DNA from: a virus
IMG/VR virus record: IMGVR_UViG_3300032241_003323
Location: 1-64,000 of that record
Strand: one strand, 5' to 3'
DNA: 64,000 bases
Below, one piece after another: positions 49,304 to 57,400 of this stretch (positions are counted from its first letter, which is position 1; the number at the start of each line of letters is the position of its first letter). Below the pieces are notes generated by a model that searched no databases, was not told the DNA's origin, and was given only the letters and a program-made list of their open reading frames with translations. The position numbers and the translations under genes were made by a program.

Positions 49304-49972
49304 ATGTTACCATTCCCTTCAGATAACGGCAAAAGAAAGTATCAATGCTTTGTTTGTGGAATAACTTTTGAAGAATATGAAAATTATAAAAATCACATTC
49401 TTGAAAGCCACGAAGAGGGCAGAGAATTTGTAATTTGTCCTCTTAATCGTTGCGGAGCACCAGTTAGAGATTTAAGATCCCATTATAAATCACGCCATCC
49501 GTATGAAAAGTCCGTTCCGAAAACAGGGCAAATGAAAGCTATTATCTGGAAAGATCAAAGCTCCAAAAAAGATGGAAAACTAAAACAAAGAAAACCCAAA
49601 TTTAGAGAAGGTTATTTAATATCAACTAAAAATGGTGGAAAAGAAATGCATTATAGATCAGGAATGGAATGCAATGTCTATGAATGCCTAGAAGCAATGA
49701 CAGAATGTATTGGATATGAAGTCGAACCTTTTAAAGTTCAATATTCATTTATGGGAGAAATTCACGAATATAATCCAGACTTAAAAGTATGTTTTGCAGA
49801 TGGAAGAATTGAAATTTGGGAAATTAAACCATCAAACCAAACACATCTGCCCAAAAATTCAGCTAAATGGGCAGCGTGCAATCAATATTGTGAAGCAAGA
49901 GGGTATGGATTTATGGTTTTAACAGAAATTGGAATGAATAAATTAAAACAATCACTGACCAAGAATCTTTAA
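49304..49972 (+). CDS. Zinc-finger protein with TnsA-like nuclease domain
   Basis: 222 residues. The N-terminus has a C2H2-type finger (CFVCGITFEEYENYKNHILESH) and a second Cys/His cluster ('VICPLNRCGAPVRDLRSHYKSRH'). The C-terminal ~100 residues look like a PD-(D/E)XK nuclease of the TnsA or head-completion type: 'EYNPDLKVCFADGRIEIWEIKP' has the PD, the E-x-K and following 'AKWAACNQYCEARGYGFMVLTE'. It may cut or trim DNA ends in packaging. No TnsB or other transposon gene is near. AAGG precedes the ATG. It overlaps the converging dNMP kinase by 21 bases. Confidence 0.7.
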   Translation: MLPFPSDNGKRKYQCFVCGITFEEYENYKNHILESHEEGREFVICPLNRCGAPVRDLRSHYKSRHPYEKSVPKTGQMKAIIWKDQSSKKDGKLKQRKPKFREGYLISTKNGGKEMHYRSGMECNVYECLEAMTECIGYEVEPFKVQYSFMGEIHEYNPDLKVCFADGRIEIWEIKPSNQTHLPKNSAKWAACNQYCEARGYGFMVLTEIGMNKLKQSLTKNL

Positions 49973-50554
49973 ATCCATCAAAATGTTTTTCCCTTTTTCA
50001 TACAACTCTTCTTTTGTACCATCGTTTGAAATAATGTTTTCAAAATCAGAAGAAAATAGAGAATTTTCACTGGCATGATTGGATGAATACTGAACATTTG
50101 ATCTAACAATATACAAACAATAAGCATTCATTTCTTTTAGAACGCTCAGTTCATTTGGAAATCTTAAATCATCGCAAACAAACAAACCTTCAGAAAACCT
50201 TCGTTTGAATTCTTTTATGTGAAAATCTACATCATGATCACGCAAAACATCTGTTCCAATATATTCTAAAGCCTCTCTTCTTGTTTTAAATTGTTTTTCT
50301 GATTTAAATACAATATTTTGTCCGATAATTTTCGATAAATGGTCACATGCAATCTCATCCCATAAAACAGGATTATATAGTAAAGATTCTTTTCCTTCTG
50401 GGCTATTTAATTCGTCTTGATTCCAGTTATATAATTTACCAACATACTCTTTTAAACCAGTTGCAAAACTTGCTTTTTCATAGCCATGCTCAATAAATAC
50501 TTGAGCTAAAGTTGTTTTGCCACTAAGCTTCTTGCCAGCAATACCAATAATCAT
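49952..50554 (-). CDS. Deoxynucleoside monophosphate kinase (T4 gp1-like)
   Basis: 200 residues. The P-loop 'GIAGKKLSGKTTLAQVFIEHG' opens the protein; 'REALEYIGTDVLRDHD' and 'GLFVCDDLRFPNELSVLKEM' are the further blocks seen in phage dNMP kinases. The enzyme phosphorylates dNMPs for DNA synthesis and would work with ThyX. Alternatively an adenylate-kinase-like enzyme. AAGGA precedes the ATG. Length fits the family. Confidence 0.78.
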   Translation of the reverse strand: MIIGIAGKKLSGKTTLAQVFIEHGYEKASFATGLKEYVGKLYNWNQDELNSPEGKESLLYNPVLWDEIACDHLSKIIGQNIVFKSEKQFKTRREALEYIGTDVLRDHDVDFHIKEFKRRFSEGLFVCDDLRFPNELSVLKEMNAYCLYIVRSNVQYSSNHASENSLFSSDFENIISNDGTKEELYEKGKNILMDLKILGQ

Positions 50555-50628
50555 GTTTAGATTCCTTTATTGTTGCCAAAGTCAGCATTTATTTTAATTC
50601 AAACAGTCTTTTTATTCAATTGATAATC

Positions 50629-50913
50629 ATGATCTTTAAGAAAATATTTAAGAAAAAGAAAAAATTAAAAAAAGTTTGTGGCAATTGTTTGCTTTACAAC
50701 AACAAGAAAAAAGAATGTAAGGTTGCAATTATATTAGAAGGCGAAGAATATCACATGCCAGTTCACCACGACGACAAATGTCACATGGACGAATTAAATA
50801 TTCCAGTAGAACAAGTCAGATGGTGGGTTGAAGATGAAAATGGAAAACCAACAGAAGGAAAAGGAAAAGTTAAAATGGAATACCCAATTGGATTTTTTGG
50901 ACAGGAGCAATAA
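50629..50913 (+). CDS. Small zinc-binding hypothetical protein
   Basis: 94 residues from the ATG at 50629. A very basic N-terminus (Lys run) is followed by CxxC ('VCGNCLLYNNKKKECKV'), then HH and a further Cys ('MPVHHDDKCHMDE'), fitting one zinc site, then 'RWWVEDENGKPTEGKGKV'. The ribosome site is weak. Its stop overlaps the ATG of the Cys-rich gene that follows. Function unknown. Confidence 0.55.
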   Translation: MIFKKIFKKKKKLKKVCGNCLLYNNKKKECKVAIILEGEEYHMPVHHDDKCHMDELNIPVEQVRWWVEDENGKPTEGKGKVKMEYPIGFFGQEQ

Positions 50914-51563
50914 TGTCATGTAGCCCACCATATTGCAAAGGATCTGGAGGATTTTGTAACTGTAATTGCAACTGCTGTCCCCCTTCACCTTGTTATACAA
51001 GCTGGGTGTATTCTTATGATTGTGGAAGCCCATCATCACAATGGAACCCAAGTATCGTGCCGAACTTAGGATGCAATTGCACTCAAATTTATTTCACTAA
51101 ATACAAACCTACTCAAGCTGAAAATGATGGCTATGTATTTATACAAGGCACTGGTGGTGGAGGTAGTGGAGGTCCATGTTCTACTCCTTGCACAAAAGCG
51201 ACCGCAACACTTACATCGAATGCATGCTGTCTTAATGGGACCGGAAATTCTTTTGTTGTAATTGGAACAAAAGGTCAATACTACACTGCAACATTAACCT
51301 TAAACAATCCCACATGTGCTACATCCATGGAAGTATCTTTAGGTTCAACATCAGGAGGAACTTTTCATTCCGGGACTTCAGTAACAATAACAGTTCCAGC
51401 ATGCACAACAATTAATGCAGGAGTTTTAGTGCCACAAGCAGTTGACTGTTGTGTATGCTGCAAACCGGGCACTAGCAATCCTGGAAATCAAATTGCATTT
51501 AGATCAAAGAAGATAACACCTATAAAAACTAAGTTTATTTCAAAAACAAAAAAATCAAGTTAA
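50913..51563 (+). CDS. Cys-rich putative extracellular or virion protein
   Basis: 216 residues with more than twenty Cys, many in CC or CxC pairs ('FCNCNCNCCPPSPC', 'CCVCCKPG'), and Gly/Ser/Thr-rich beta regions in the middle ('ATATLTSNACC...ATLTLNNPTCATSMEVSLG'). It looks like a disulphide-linked or metal-binding surface protein and may have an Ig-like or adhesin domain (about residues 100-175). No signal peptide. AGGAG lies before the ATG. A tail is basic. Unknown, perhaps virion decoration. Confidence 0.5.
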   Translation: MSCSPPYCKGSGGFCNCNCNCCPPSPCYTSWVYSYDCGSPSSQWNPSIVPNLGCNCTQIYFTKYKPTQAENDGYVFIQGTGGGGSGGPCSTPCTKATATLTSNACCLNGTGNSFVVIGTKGQYYTATLTLNNPTCATSMEVSLGSTSGGTFHSGTSVTITVPACTTINAGVLVPQAVDCCVCCKPGTSNPGNQIAFRSKKITPIKTKFISKTKKSS

Positions 51564-53582
51564 AGAAATCTTTTTAAAATGTTTCATTGCCTCTTCGGCA
51601 GATTCTTTTTTCATGTTAATTAGTGTCTTAAATTTTTCAAAGTTCATGCTGGCAACATCATCAACCGTTTTAAATCCAGCATCATATAACTTTTGAGCCC
51701 TTACCTTGCCAATGTTAGGAACTCGACACAAATCAACAAGATAAGATGGAACACCGTTTATAACCCTGCTCTCCAAATTAGTAAAAAATCCATCTTTTTG
51801 CCAATTGCCCCCAAAAGCATCCAAAGCACGAAGAACTTGGGACATTCTTCCAAAATCAAATTGAAGTGTTCTTTGTGTGGTAGCACATGCTTGTGTGTTT
51901 TTGCCAGTCAACAAACTGTAGTAACAAAATCCAGCCTTTAAAGAACTATCGTTAAGGTATTTATCCGGCATCATAGCCTTAACTTTTGCTGCATACATAC
52001 TCATCTCTTCTTTTTCTAATCTAGAAACGATAGCCAATCTTTGACTATCAATGTCGCCCAAAGCAATCGACAAATAATAATCATTATTTTCTCGATTATC
52101 AGCGAAAAGTTCTTTAAAGTTAAAATAAAGACCCGAGACATCAAATGGACTAAAATAAAACATACTAGAAACTTTGCCAATTGGACGACAAGACCACTGA
52201 CCATCTTCTTGGAAAATTGCACCAAGTTTAGATAAAAGAGTCAGTGTTGCATCTACAACTGTTTGATCTAACGTCTTATTTTGAAAATAAGCCAAAGATC
52301 GACCATACCAATGATGCACATCATCGGTAGTTTTTATATCTCCATGATAAATTTCGCTGACAAGATGAAATGCCAATGTTTTATGATGATTTCCATTTTT
52401 TTCTAAAAGTTGAGATTCAATTCTATTCGGTTTGCTAAATTTTTGACGATACATAGATTCTTTAGATTCTGGGACAAGAATATAAGCATCTCCCATTGGA
52501 TCAATTCCAAGCCTACCGCTTCTTCCAATCATCTGAAGAATATCATGAGTTTCTACTTCATTAATTCCTCGATGAACTCCTAAAATAATAACCCTTCGAG
52601 CAGGAAGATTTAACCCCCAAGCTAGGGTTGAAGTGGCAACAATGACACGAAGTTTAGGGTCATTTTTAAAGCGATCTTCTACTTTAGCTCTTTCTCCAGC
52701 TTCCAAATCGGCATTATGAAACTGAGCTTCTACTCCAATAGAGCGAAGCTGTTGTTTCATTAAATCCCCGGTTCTTTTTGTATGAGCAAATATCAAAAAT
52801 TTATCGTCAGGATACCACTCAACAATTTCCAATGCTTTGTTTACTTTTTCTTCTTCAACTTGATCATATCGACCAACATCATAATAAGACTCATAATGAA
52901 CAGTTAAAGGAACTGGTCGATATTTTGACTTCAACATGAATGTATCACGTTTTGTCAATGAGTAAGAAATCCAATCGGCAATTTCTTCAACATTAGGCAT
53001 TGTGGCAGAAAGCAATACCAATCTTGCATTGGGATTAATTTCTGTAAATTTCATCAATCCAACTTCTAAATGATCTCCACGACCAGCAACAGTTAAAAGA
53101 TGGCTTTCATCAATGACCAAAGTTCCAATTTCTTTTAGAAATTCTGAATTTTCTGTTTTATAATTACGACACCTACTGTTTAACATTTCAGATGTCATAA
53201 TAATAATATTTGCATCATTCAATTCTTTTACACGTTCTTTAGTTAATCGAAAATCTCCAGTACAAATAGAAATTTTCTGATCATGGAAGTGATAGTTTTT
53301 ATTTTCCCAATCATTAATTTTTTCACGAGCTAACGCACGAAGTGGGGCCAAATACATTCCTTTTCCGCCCCTTTTACGGATTTCTTGACTGATAAATTGT
53401 TCTGCAATTACAGTTTTTCCTGCACTTGTGGCGGCAGCAATTAAACCATTTGTATCTTTATCGTAAAATTCCATAATCCGGCTTTGAACCGGATTGAACT
53501 TTTCAAATTTCCATTTTGCATAAGGATATTCGGTTGTGGCAACTAAAATCGGCTGATCTTCGACTTTGACAACTGGCGGCAT
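51555..53582 (-). CDS. Ski2-like superfamily 2 helicase (Hel308-type)
   Basis: 675 residues. Helicase motifs in order: I 'AATSAGKT', Ia 'LAPLRALAREK', II DESH, III 'LSATM', IV/V 'VIVATSTLAWGLNLPA' and VI 'QMIGRSGR'. A Ski2-family C-terminal region follows, ending in a helix-hairpin-helix ('LCRVPNIGKVRAQKLYDAGFKTVDDVA') as in Hel308. It probably unwinds branched DNA at stalled forks or in recombination, working with RecA/UvsX and the SSB. AGGAG precedes the ATG. It overlaps the converging Cys-rich gene by nine bases. Confidence 0.9.
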   Translation of the reverse strand: MPPVVKVEDQPILVATTEYPYAKWKFEKFNPVQSRIMEFYDKDTNGLIAAATSAGKTVIAEQFISQEIRKRGGKGMYLAPLRALAREKINDWENKNYHFHDQKISICTGDFRLTKERVKELNDANIIIMTSEMLNSRCRNYKTENSEFLKEIGTLVIDESHLLTVAGRGDHLEVGLMKFTEINPNARLVLLSATMPNVEEIADWISYSLTKRDTFMLKSKYRPVPLTVHYESYYDVGRYDQVEEEKVNKALEIVEWYPDDKFLIFAHTKRTGDLMKQQLRSIGVEAQFHNADLEAGERAKVEDRFKNDPKLRVIVATSTLAWGLNLPARRVIILGVHRGINEVETHDILQMIGRSGRLGIDPMGDAYILVPESKESMYRQKFSKPNRIESQLLEKNGNHHKTLAFHLVSEIYHGDIKTTDDVHHWYGRSLAYFQNKTLDQTVVDATLTLLSKLGAIFQEDGQWSCRPIGKVSSMFYFSPFDVSGLYFNFKELFADNRENNDYYLSIALGDIDSQRLAIVSRLEKEEMSMYAAKVKAMMPDKYLNDSSLKAGFCYYSLLTGKNTQACATTQRTLQFDFGRMSQVLRALDAFGGNWQKDGFFTNLESRVINGVPSYLVDLCRVPNIGKVRAQKLYDAGFKTVDDVASMNFEKFKTLINMKKESAEEAMKHFKKISLT

Positions 53583-53650
53583 TTGATTCTCCTGAATTTG
53601 ATGAAATCAAACTAAACCACAACACAAGAAAAAATGCAATGTCAAAAAAA

Positions 53651-53682
53651 ATAAAGGGGAGAGTTTTACCTCTCCCCTTTAT
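53651..53682 (-). terminator. Rho-independent terminator
   Basis: ATAAAGGGGAGAG and CTCTCCCCTTTAT form a 13-bp perfect stem with a six-base loop; the minus strand continues into TTTATTTTTTTT. It ends the 53686-53943 gene transcript. Its GGGGAGAG stem is shared with hairpins at 28760 and 60663. Confidence 0.88.
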
Positions 53683-53685
53683 TCG

Positions 53686-53943
53686 TCAAGATTCTACCAT
53701 GCTAAATCTTTTATCATTTTCTTTTGTAACAACAGATTCAATTAGATCTATCATATCATAAAGTTCATTGCTCGTTTGTGCAGATGAAAGCCAACGATCA
53801 ATTTCTTTAACATTCGCCAAAAAATCTACAACTTCCGCTAAATCACCAGATAACTTTTGATTCAACCTTGGTGCCAAAAACTTTAAATTTTCATCCGAAA
53901 GTCTCTGACAATACTCTTTTAAATACACATCTGGCTTTTTCAT
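53686..53943 (-). CDS. Hypothetical protein
   Basis: 85 residues, helical and charged. 'DVYLKEYCQRLSDENLKFLAPRLNQKLSGDLAEVVDFLANVKEIDRWLSS' looks like a small four-helix fold. It is divergent from the 53962 gene with 18 bases between the starts. A strong terminator follows. No family recognised. Confidence 0.6.
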   Translation of the reverse strand: MKKPDVYLKEYCQRLSDENLKFLAPRLNQKLSGDLAEVVDFLANVKEIDRWLSSAQTSNELYDMIDLIESVVTKENDKRFSMVES

Positions 53944-53961
53944 TAGAAATGAACTCCGAAC

Positions 53962-54300
53962 ATGAAATTAGAAAACGTCTTCAAAGAAGACAAACTCGAA
54001 GAAATATTAGTTGCAAACTGGACACAGTTTTTGGATAGCTCAAAATTATTGGGTTTCGTTTTAAAAAATGTAAAAGAAAACATCAACAATTTAGCCGTAA
54101 TTAACTCAAAAGAATTAAAACGCAAAGGCCCATCCATTACGTTATCCCGTTTTTACCGGATAAACACAGGGTTCAGCCTGTGGGTTGAGTTCCACGTTCC
54201 TATAGATGAAAATAAAACATCCGAAGGAACAATGGAACTTTATTTATCCAGCAACGGAATTATAACGTATGTGACCATGACAGGGAATATTTATTTTTAA
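53962..54300 (+). CDS. Hypothetical protein
   Basis: 112 residues. Helical first half with 'VLKNVKENINNLAVINSKELKRKG', then a beta half ('PSITLSRFYRINTGFSLWVEFHVPID...TMELYLSSNGIITYVTMTGNIYF'). It resembles small phage regulators or structural adaptors, but no family is recognised. The ribosome site is poor. Converges with the 54316 gene. Confidence 0.55.
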   Translation: MKLENVFKEDKLEEILVANWTQFLDSSKLLGFVLKNVKENINNLAVINSKELKRKGPSITLSRFYRINTGFSLWVEFHVPIDENKTSEGTMELYLSSNGIITYVTMTGNIYF

Positions 54301-54315
54301 TAAAATAAATATTTT

Positions 54316-54615
54316 TTATACAACGTCTACACGCCTCACCTGTTCTCCATTTTTATCTACAAATTTGTCCTCTAAAATCATAATTTTTTCATCGTCAGCA
54401 AAACGAAGCCCCATATTATAGGAATCAAGACTCATGACACGATTACCTTGCGATGCAATTACCCAGCAATAATCATTTTTAATTGTCAACTTCCCATCTT
54501 GATTTTCTTGTGTAAGACCAATCTCAAGAGTTACACCATCAGGAAGAGCGATCTCAATCTGTCCATGCTTGAGAAGATGTTCAACAATCAGCGATTGAAT
54601 TTTGTTTTGTTTCAT
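54316..54615 (-). CDS. Hypothetical protein
   Basis: 99 residues from the ATG at 54615 (GAGGG eight bases upstream); the longer frame would overlap the divergent gene. A short basic N-terminus is followed by a beta-rich fold 'IEIALPDGVTLEIGLTQENQDGKLTIKNDYCWVIAS' and 'MILEDKFVDKNGEQVRRVDVV'. The 54616-54693 gap holds a late promoter box reading the other way. No family recognised. Confidence 0.6.
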   Translation of the reverse strand: MKQNKIQSLIVEHLLKHGQIEIALPDGVTLEIGLTQENQDGKLTIKNDYCWVIASQGNRVMSLDSYNMGLRFADDEKIMILEDKFVDKNGEQVRRVDVV

Positions 54616-54647
54616 TTTATGGACCCTCGTTAAAAGGTTGCTTGCAT

Positions 54648-54655
54648 ATAAATAT
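54648..54655 (+). promoter_or_regulatory. T4-type late promoter box TATAAATA in a small palindrome
   Basis: TATAAATA on the plus strand, inside TGCATAT-AA-ATATGCA (54644-54659), a 7-bp inverted repeat. It lies 38 bases before the likely start of the CCA-adding enzyme gene, which itself has AAGGAAGG. This is normal spacing for a late gene with a leader. Confidence 0.5.
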
Positions 54656-54693
54656 GCATTGATAATATATATCCACAAAGGAAGGAATATACA

Positions 54694-56013
54694 TTGATTT
54701 ACAGCCAACAAAAAAGATGTTATGATGAAAAAAATTTAAAATTCAAAGAGTTTTTAGAACACATGGAAGAACGATACGAAAGCATTAAAGCCGACATTCC
54801 AATGCCCCCCGCAGTAAAAACCCTCAGTGAACTTTTTTCAAACCAAGGTGCATCCCTATTCGCTGTCGGTGGGGTAATCCGAGATTATCTTTTTTCAAAA
54901 CATCATGGTGGTAAATTTTCACCGAAAGACGTTGATCTGGCCACAGAAATTCCACCAAATGAAGTTTTAAACATTTTAAATAGCCCCGAGGCTTTGGCTA
55001 AAGGAGTTAAAAGCTTTCCTAAAGGAGAGGCTTTTGGTGTAATTTCAGCCATCATCAACAAAGAAGAATATGAAATTGCGACATTTAGAGAAGATGGGCA
55101 ATATACTGATGGTCGTCGTCCTGATTCTGTCATTTTTAGCACCCCAGCAAAAGATGCTCAACGCAGGGATTTAACCTATAACGCATTATTTTACGACATC
55201 AACAACAAAGAAATTAGAGATTATAATTTAGATGGAAATGGTGATGGGCAAGGATTCCAAGACATTAAAAATTTAGTTGCCAGACCAGTTGGCAATGCTC
55301 GTGACAGATTCAAGGAAGATAAACTCAGAATCCCAAGATTAATACGATTCTTTTCAAGATTTAATCCTGGCGAAATTATGCACCATTTAGATAAAAACAC
55401 ATTAGATGCGATACAAGAATTTAAAAATCTTGCCGGTGTTTCTCCAGAAAGAATTTCAGCAGAATTTATTTCTGGACTACAAAAATCGGCCAAACCAACA
55501 AATTATATCAAAAACTATGAAGTTACTGGTTTGCTTCCAGCAGTATTTCCAGGGCTATCTCCAAACTTAAAAGATATAGAAAATATAGGAAATACAAAAA
55601 ATATAAAAGCTGTTTTAGCATGGATTTTCAGAGATGGTGATCCTCAAAAAATAAGATCAGCATTAAATAGAATGAAATATCCAAATAACATTTCTGATGG
55701 TGTTGGCTTTTTAATTCGAGTCCATCAGATGGATGAGTCCCAAATTTATCAAATTTTAAAACAGAGAGACATTTACAAACAATTAAAAGATCCATTGCTA
55801 CAAACAGAGGCAAAAAAAGATATGGAAAAAGATATAATGGATTTTGCACACATTGCAGGAACTCAAAGTGCTCTCCAGCATTTTTTAAATTATCAATCTC
55901 AAATTAAATCACAAGATTTCATGCATTTAAAAGGAAAAGAAATCAGCGATGCCATGTCAAATGCAGAAAAAATTTCATATCTTAATTCTAGAAACGCAAA
56001 TCTACAAAAATGA
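54694..56013 (+). CDS. CCA-adding tRNA nucleotidyltransferase / poly(A) polymerase family
   Basis: 439 residues if it begins at the TTG at 54694 (AAGGAAGG ten bases upstream). The class II nucleotidyltransferase core is clear: 'FAVGGVIRDYLFSK' (GGxxRD), 'FSPKDVDLATE' (DxD), 'ATFREDGQYTDGRRPDSVIF' and 'DAQRRDLTYNALFYD'. Before it, residues 15-22 'LKFKEFLE' fit the head-targeting motif; a one-base indel in a seven-A run would give an ATG start right before it (Met-Met-Lys-Lys), so the true N-terminus is uncertain. It would repair the 3' CCA of tRNAs or add A tails. Overlaps the 2H phosphoesterase gene by ATGA. Confidence 0.87.
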   Translation: MIYSQQKRCYDEKNLKFKEFLEHMEERYESIKADIPMPPAVKTLSELFSNQGASLFAVGGVIRDYLFSKHHGGKFSPKDVDLATEIPPNEVLNILNSPEALAKGVKSFPKGEAFGVISAIINKEEYEIATFREDGQYTDGRRPDSVIFSTPAKDAQRRDLTYNALFYDINNKEIRDYNLDGNGDGQGFQDIKNLVARPVGNARDRFKEDKLRIPRLIRFFSRFNPGEIMHHLDKNTLDAIQEFKNLAGVSPERISAEFISGLQKSAKPTNYIKNYEVTGLLPAVFPGLSPNLKDIENIGNTKNIKAVLAWIFRDGDPQKIRSALNRMKYPNNISDGVGFLIRVHQMDESQIYQILKQRDIYKQLKDPLLQTEAKKDMEKDIMDFAHIAGTQSALQHFLNYQSQIKSQDFMHLKGKEISDAMSNAEKISYLNSRNANLQK

Positions 56014-56417
56014 AACCAACCATTTTCAAAAGCCAAGGAATTCTTCGTTATTCCAATTATAACGAAGAATTTAAATTAATTCTTGAAGTAGACCAAGGAA
56101 TTGTTCTTTTTTATCGAAGTTTAATTCCAAAATATATTTCAATAAATAAACAGAAATATGATCCACACATTTCTGTAGTTCGCAAAGAAATCCCCATAAA
56201 CAAAAATTTTTGGGGATTATATGAAGGAAAAGAAATTGAATTTGAATATTCCAATCAAATTTATCATGGAAAAGTGTATTGGTGGCTTAATGCATTCAGC
56301 AAAGAGCTAGAAAATATTCGAACAGAATTAGGATTACCAGTTTCCAGCGAATTTACACGGCCACCAAGTGAAAAATATATAAAATGCTTCCACATAACCA
56401 TAGGAAATATGAAATAA
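56010..56417 (+). CDS. 2H phosphoesterase-like protein
   Basis: 135 residues with two H-x-[TS] motifs: 'DPHISVV' near residue 53 and 'CFHITIGN' at the C-terminus, about 75 residues apart. That is the catalytic pattern of 2H (LigT/CPDase) enzymes, which open or close cyclic phosphates at RNA 3' ends or cleave 2',5' linkages. The ATG overlaps the stop of the CCA-adding gene. Together they could heal cut tRNAs. Enzymatic role is inferred from motif and context; other 2H enzymes degrade 2',5'-oligoadenylate. Confidence 0.65.
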   Translation: MKPTIFKSQGILRYSNYNEEFKLILEVDQGIVLFYRSLIPKYISINKQKYDPHISVVRKEIPINKNFWGLYEGKEIEFEYSNQIYHGKVYWWLNAFSKELENIRTELGLPVSSEFTRPPSEKYIKCFHITIGNMK

Positions 56418-56428
56418 TTATTTCATAT
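56407..56428. repeat. 22-bp perfect palindrome
   Basis: ATATGAAATAA and its complement TTATTTCATAT meet without a loop, at the stop of the 2H gene and eight bases before the GNAT ATG. It may be an operator or a weak hairpin. No T run follows. Confidence 0.55.
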
Positions 56429-56435
56429 ATAATTT

Positions 56436-56924
56436 ATGTTAAAATTTATAGAGTGGTCTTTACTTAAAGAAGGATTGTCAATAATTGACATAAACCCAGA
56501 AGATGATTGGGAATACGGAGAACAAGCATATAGAATTGCCAAAGAAGTAGGAATTAGACCTTCTTCTGATAAATCTCCAACAATTATTGCATTAAACGAC
56601 AAAGATGAAGTAATCGGTGCTGTTTTTACATCTTGGTCAGATGATCATGAAATGAGCCAAGAGGCTGGAGAACGTGTAGCACAATGGAACTTTGATGTAG
56701 TTGTCGATAAAAAATGGCAAGGATATAAAATGATAGGAATGCAACTAATTCGTCGTGCCGAAGAAGAAAAAAAGAATTTAGAAAGTATGTTTGACCAAAA
56801 AGCACAAACCAAATTATGGGTAGTAAATCCCAAATTAGCAAAAGTTCTACAACATCCAAAATATGGATACAATGTAGACGCAGAACATGGCGATGGATCT
56901 GCACATTTGAGCAAATGGGATTAA
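56436..56924 (+). CDS. GNAT-type acetyltransferase with possible capsid-targeting N-terminus
   Basis: 162 residues. Core GNAT features: 'AVFTSWSDDHEMSQEAGERVAQWNFDVVVDKKWQGYKMIGMQLIRRAEEEK', where the second part is motif A (V-x-[KR]-x-x-[QR]-G-x-G/K-[IM]-G) though the usual G-x-G is Y-K-M; then 'LWVVNPKLAKVLQHPKYGYNV'. It starts MLKFIEWSLLKE, a variant of the shared N-terminal motif. No Shine-Dalgarno. Third in line after the CCA enzyme and 2H genes. It acetylates an unknown protein or small molecule. Confidence 0.6.
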   Translation: MLKFIEWSLLKEGLSIIDINPEDDWEYGEQAYRIAKEVGIRPSSDKSPTIIALNDKDEVIGAVFTSWSDDHEMSQEAGERVAQWNFDVVVDKKWQGYKMIGMQLIRRAEEEKKNLESMFDQKAQTKLWVVNPKLAKVLQHPKYGYNVDAEHGDGSAHLSKWD

Positions 56925-57389
56925 TCAATAAAAATTTACTTGATTTGGCTGCATATAAAGATAATTGAATCCTTCAAATTCGCACTCTTCGGATTCTGTT
57001 TCATGGGGAATAGGTATTGAATTTCCATCTTGATCCACACAAACAGTCCAAATGTATATTTTTCTGTTATCTTTAAATATTTCAATAAGCGATAAATTGC
57101 CGTCTCCCAAAAATCTTTTGCCAAGTTTACAAATCAAATTAAATGGCAAAAAAGGGCTGTTTTTATTATAAATCTGAAGAATTTCTGTAAAATACTCATC
57201 ATAATCAGACTTTTGATAATTTAAAACAATCTGGTAGCCATCAACAACTGCCTCTCTTTGTTTTAAAACAGACAAATCATCCTCCATCATTGTTGGCATC
57301 ATTTTGGGAAAATTATAGGGAACTAAAACATTTCCCAACGACTTCATCCTTTTAATGATATCGTCTAATTTCAATTCCTTGTAAAACAT
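56925..57389 (-). CDS. Hypothetical protein
   Basis: 154 residues, with AGGTG before the ATG. Mixed alpha/beta with 'KYIWTVCVDQDGNSIPIPHETESEECEFEGFNYLYMQ'-like blocks at the C-terminus and a Met-rich loop ('PKMMPTMMEDD'). It is last in a two-gene unit with the amidoligase, whose partner it may be. No family recognised. Confidence 0.6.
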   Translation of the reverse strand: MFYKELKLDDIIKRMKSLGNVLVPYNFPKMMPTMMEDDLSVLKQREAVVDGYQIVLNYQKSDYDEYFTEILQIYNKNSPFLPFNLICKLGKRFLGDGNLSLIEIFKDNRKIYIWTVCVDQDGNSIPIPHETESEECEFEGFNYLYMQPNQVNFY

Positions 57390-57400
57390 AAATCACCTTT

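Noticed and set aside
49304-49972. Tn7-like transposon because of the TnsA-like domain
   Set aside because: No TnsB/C/D genes or end repeats are in the neighbourhood; the domain is widespread in phage nucleases.
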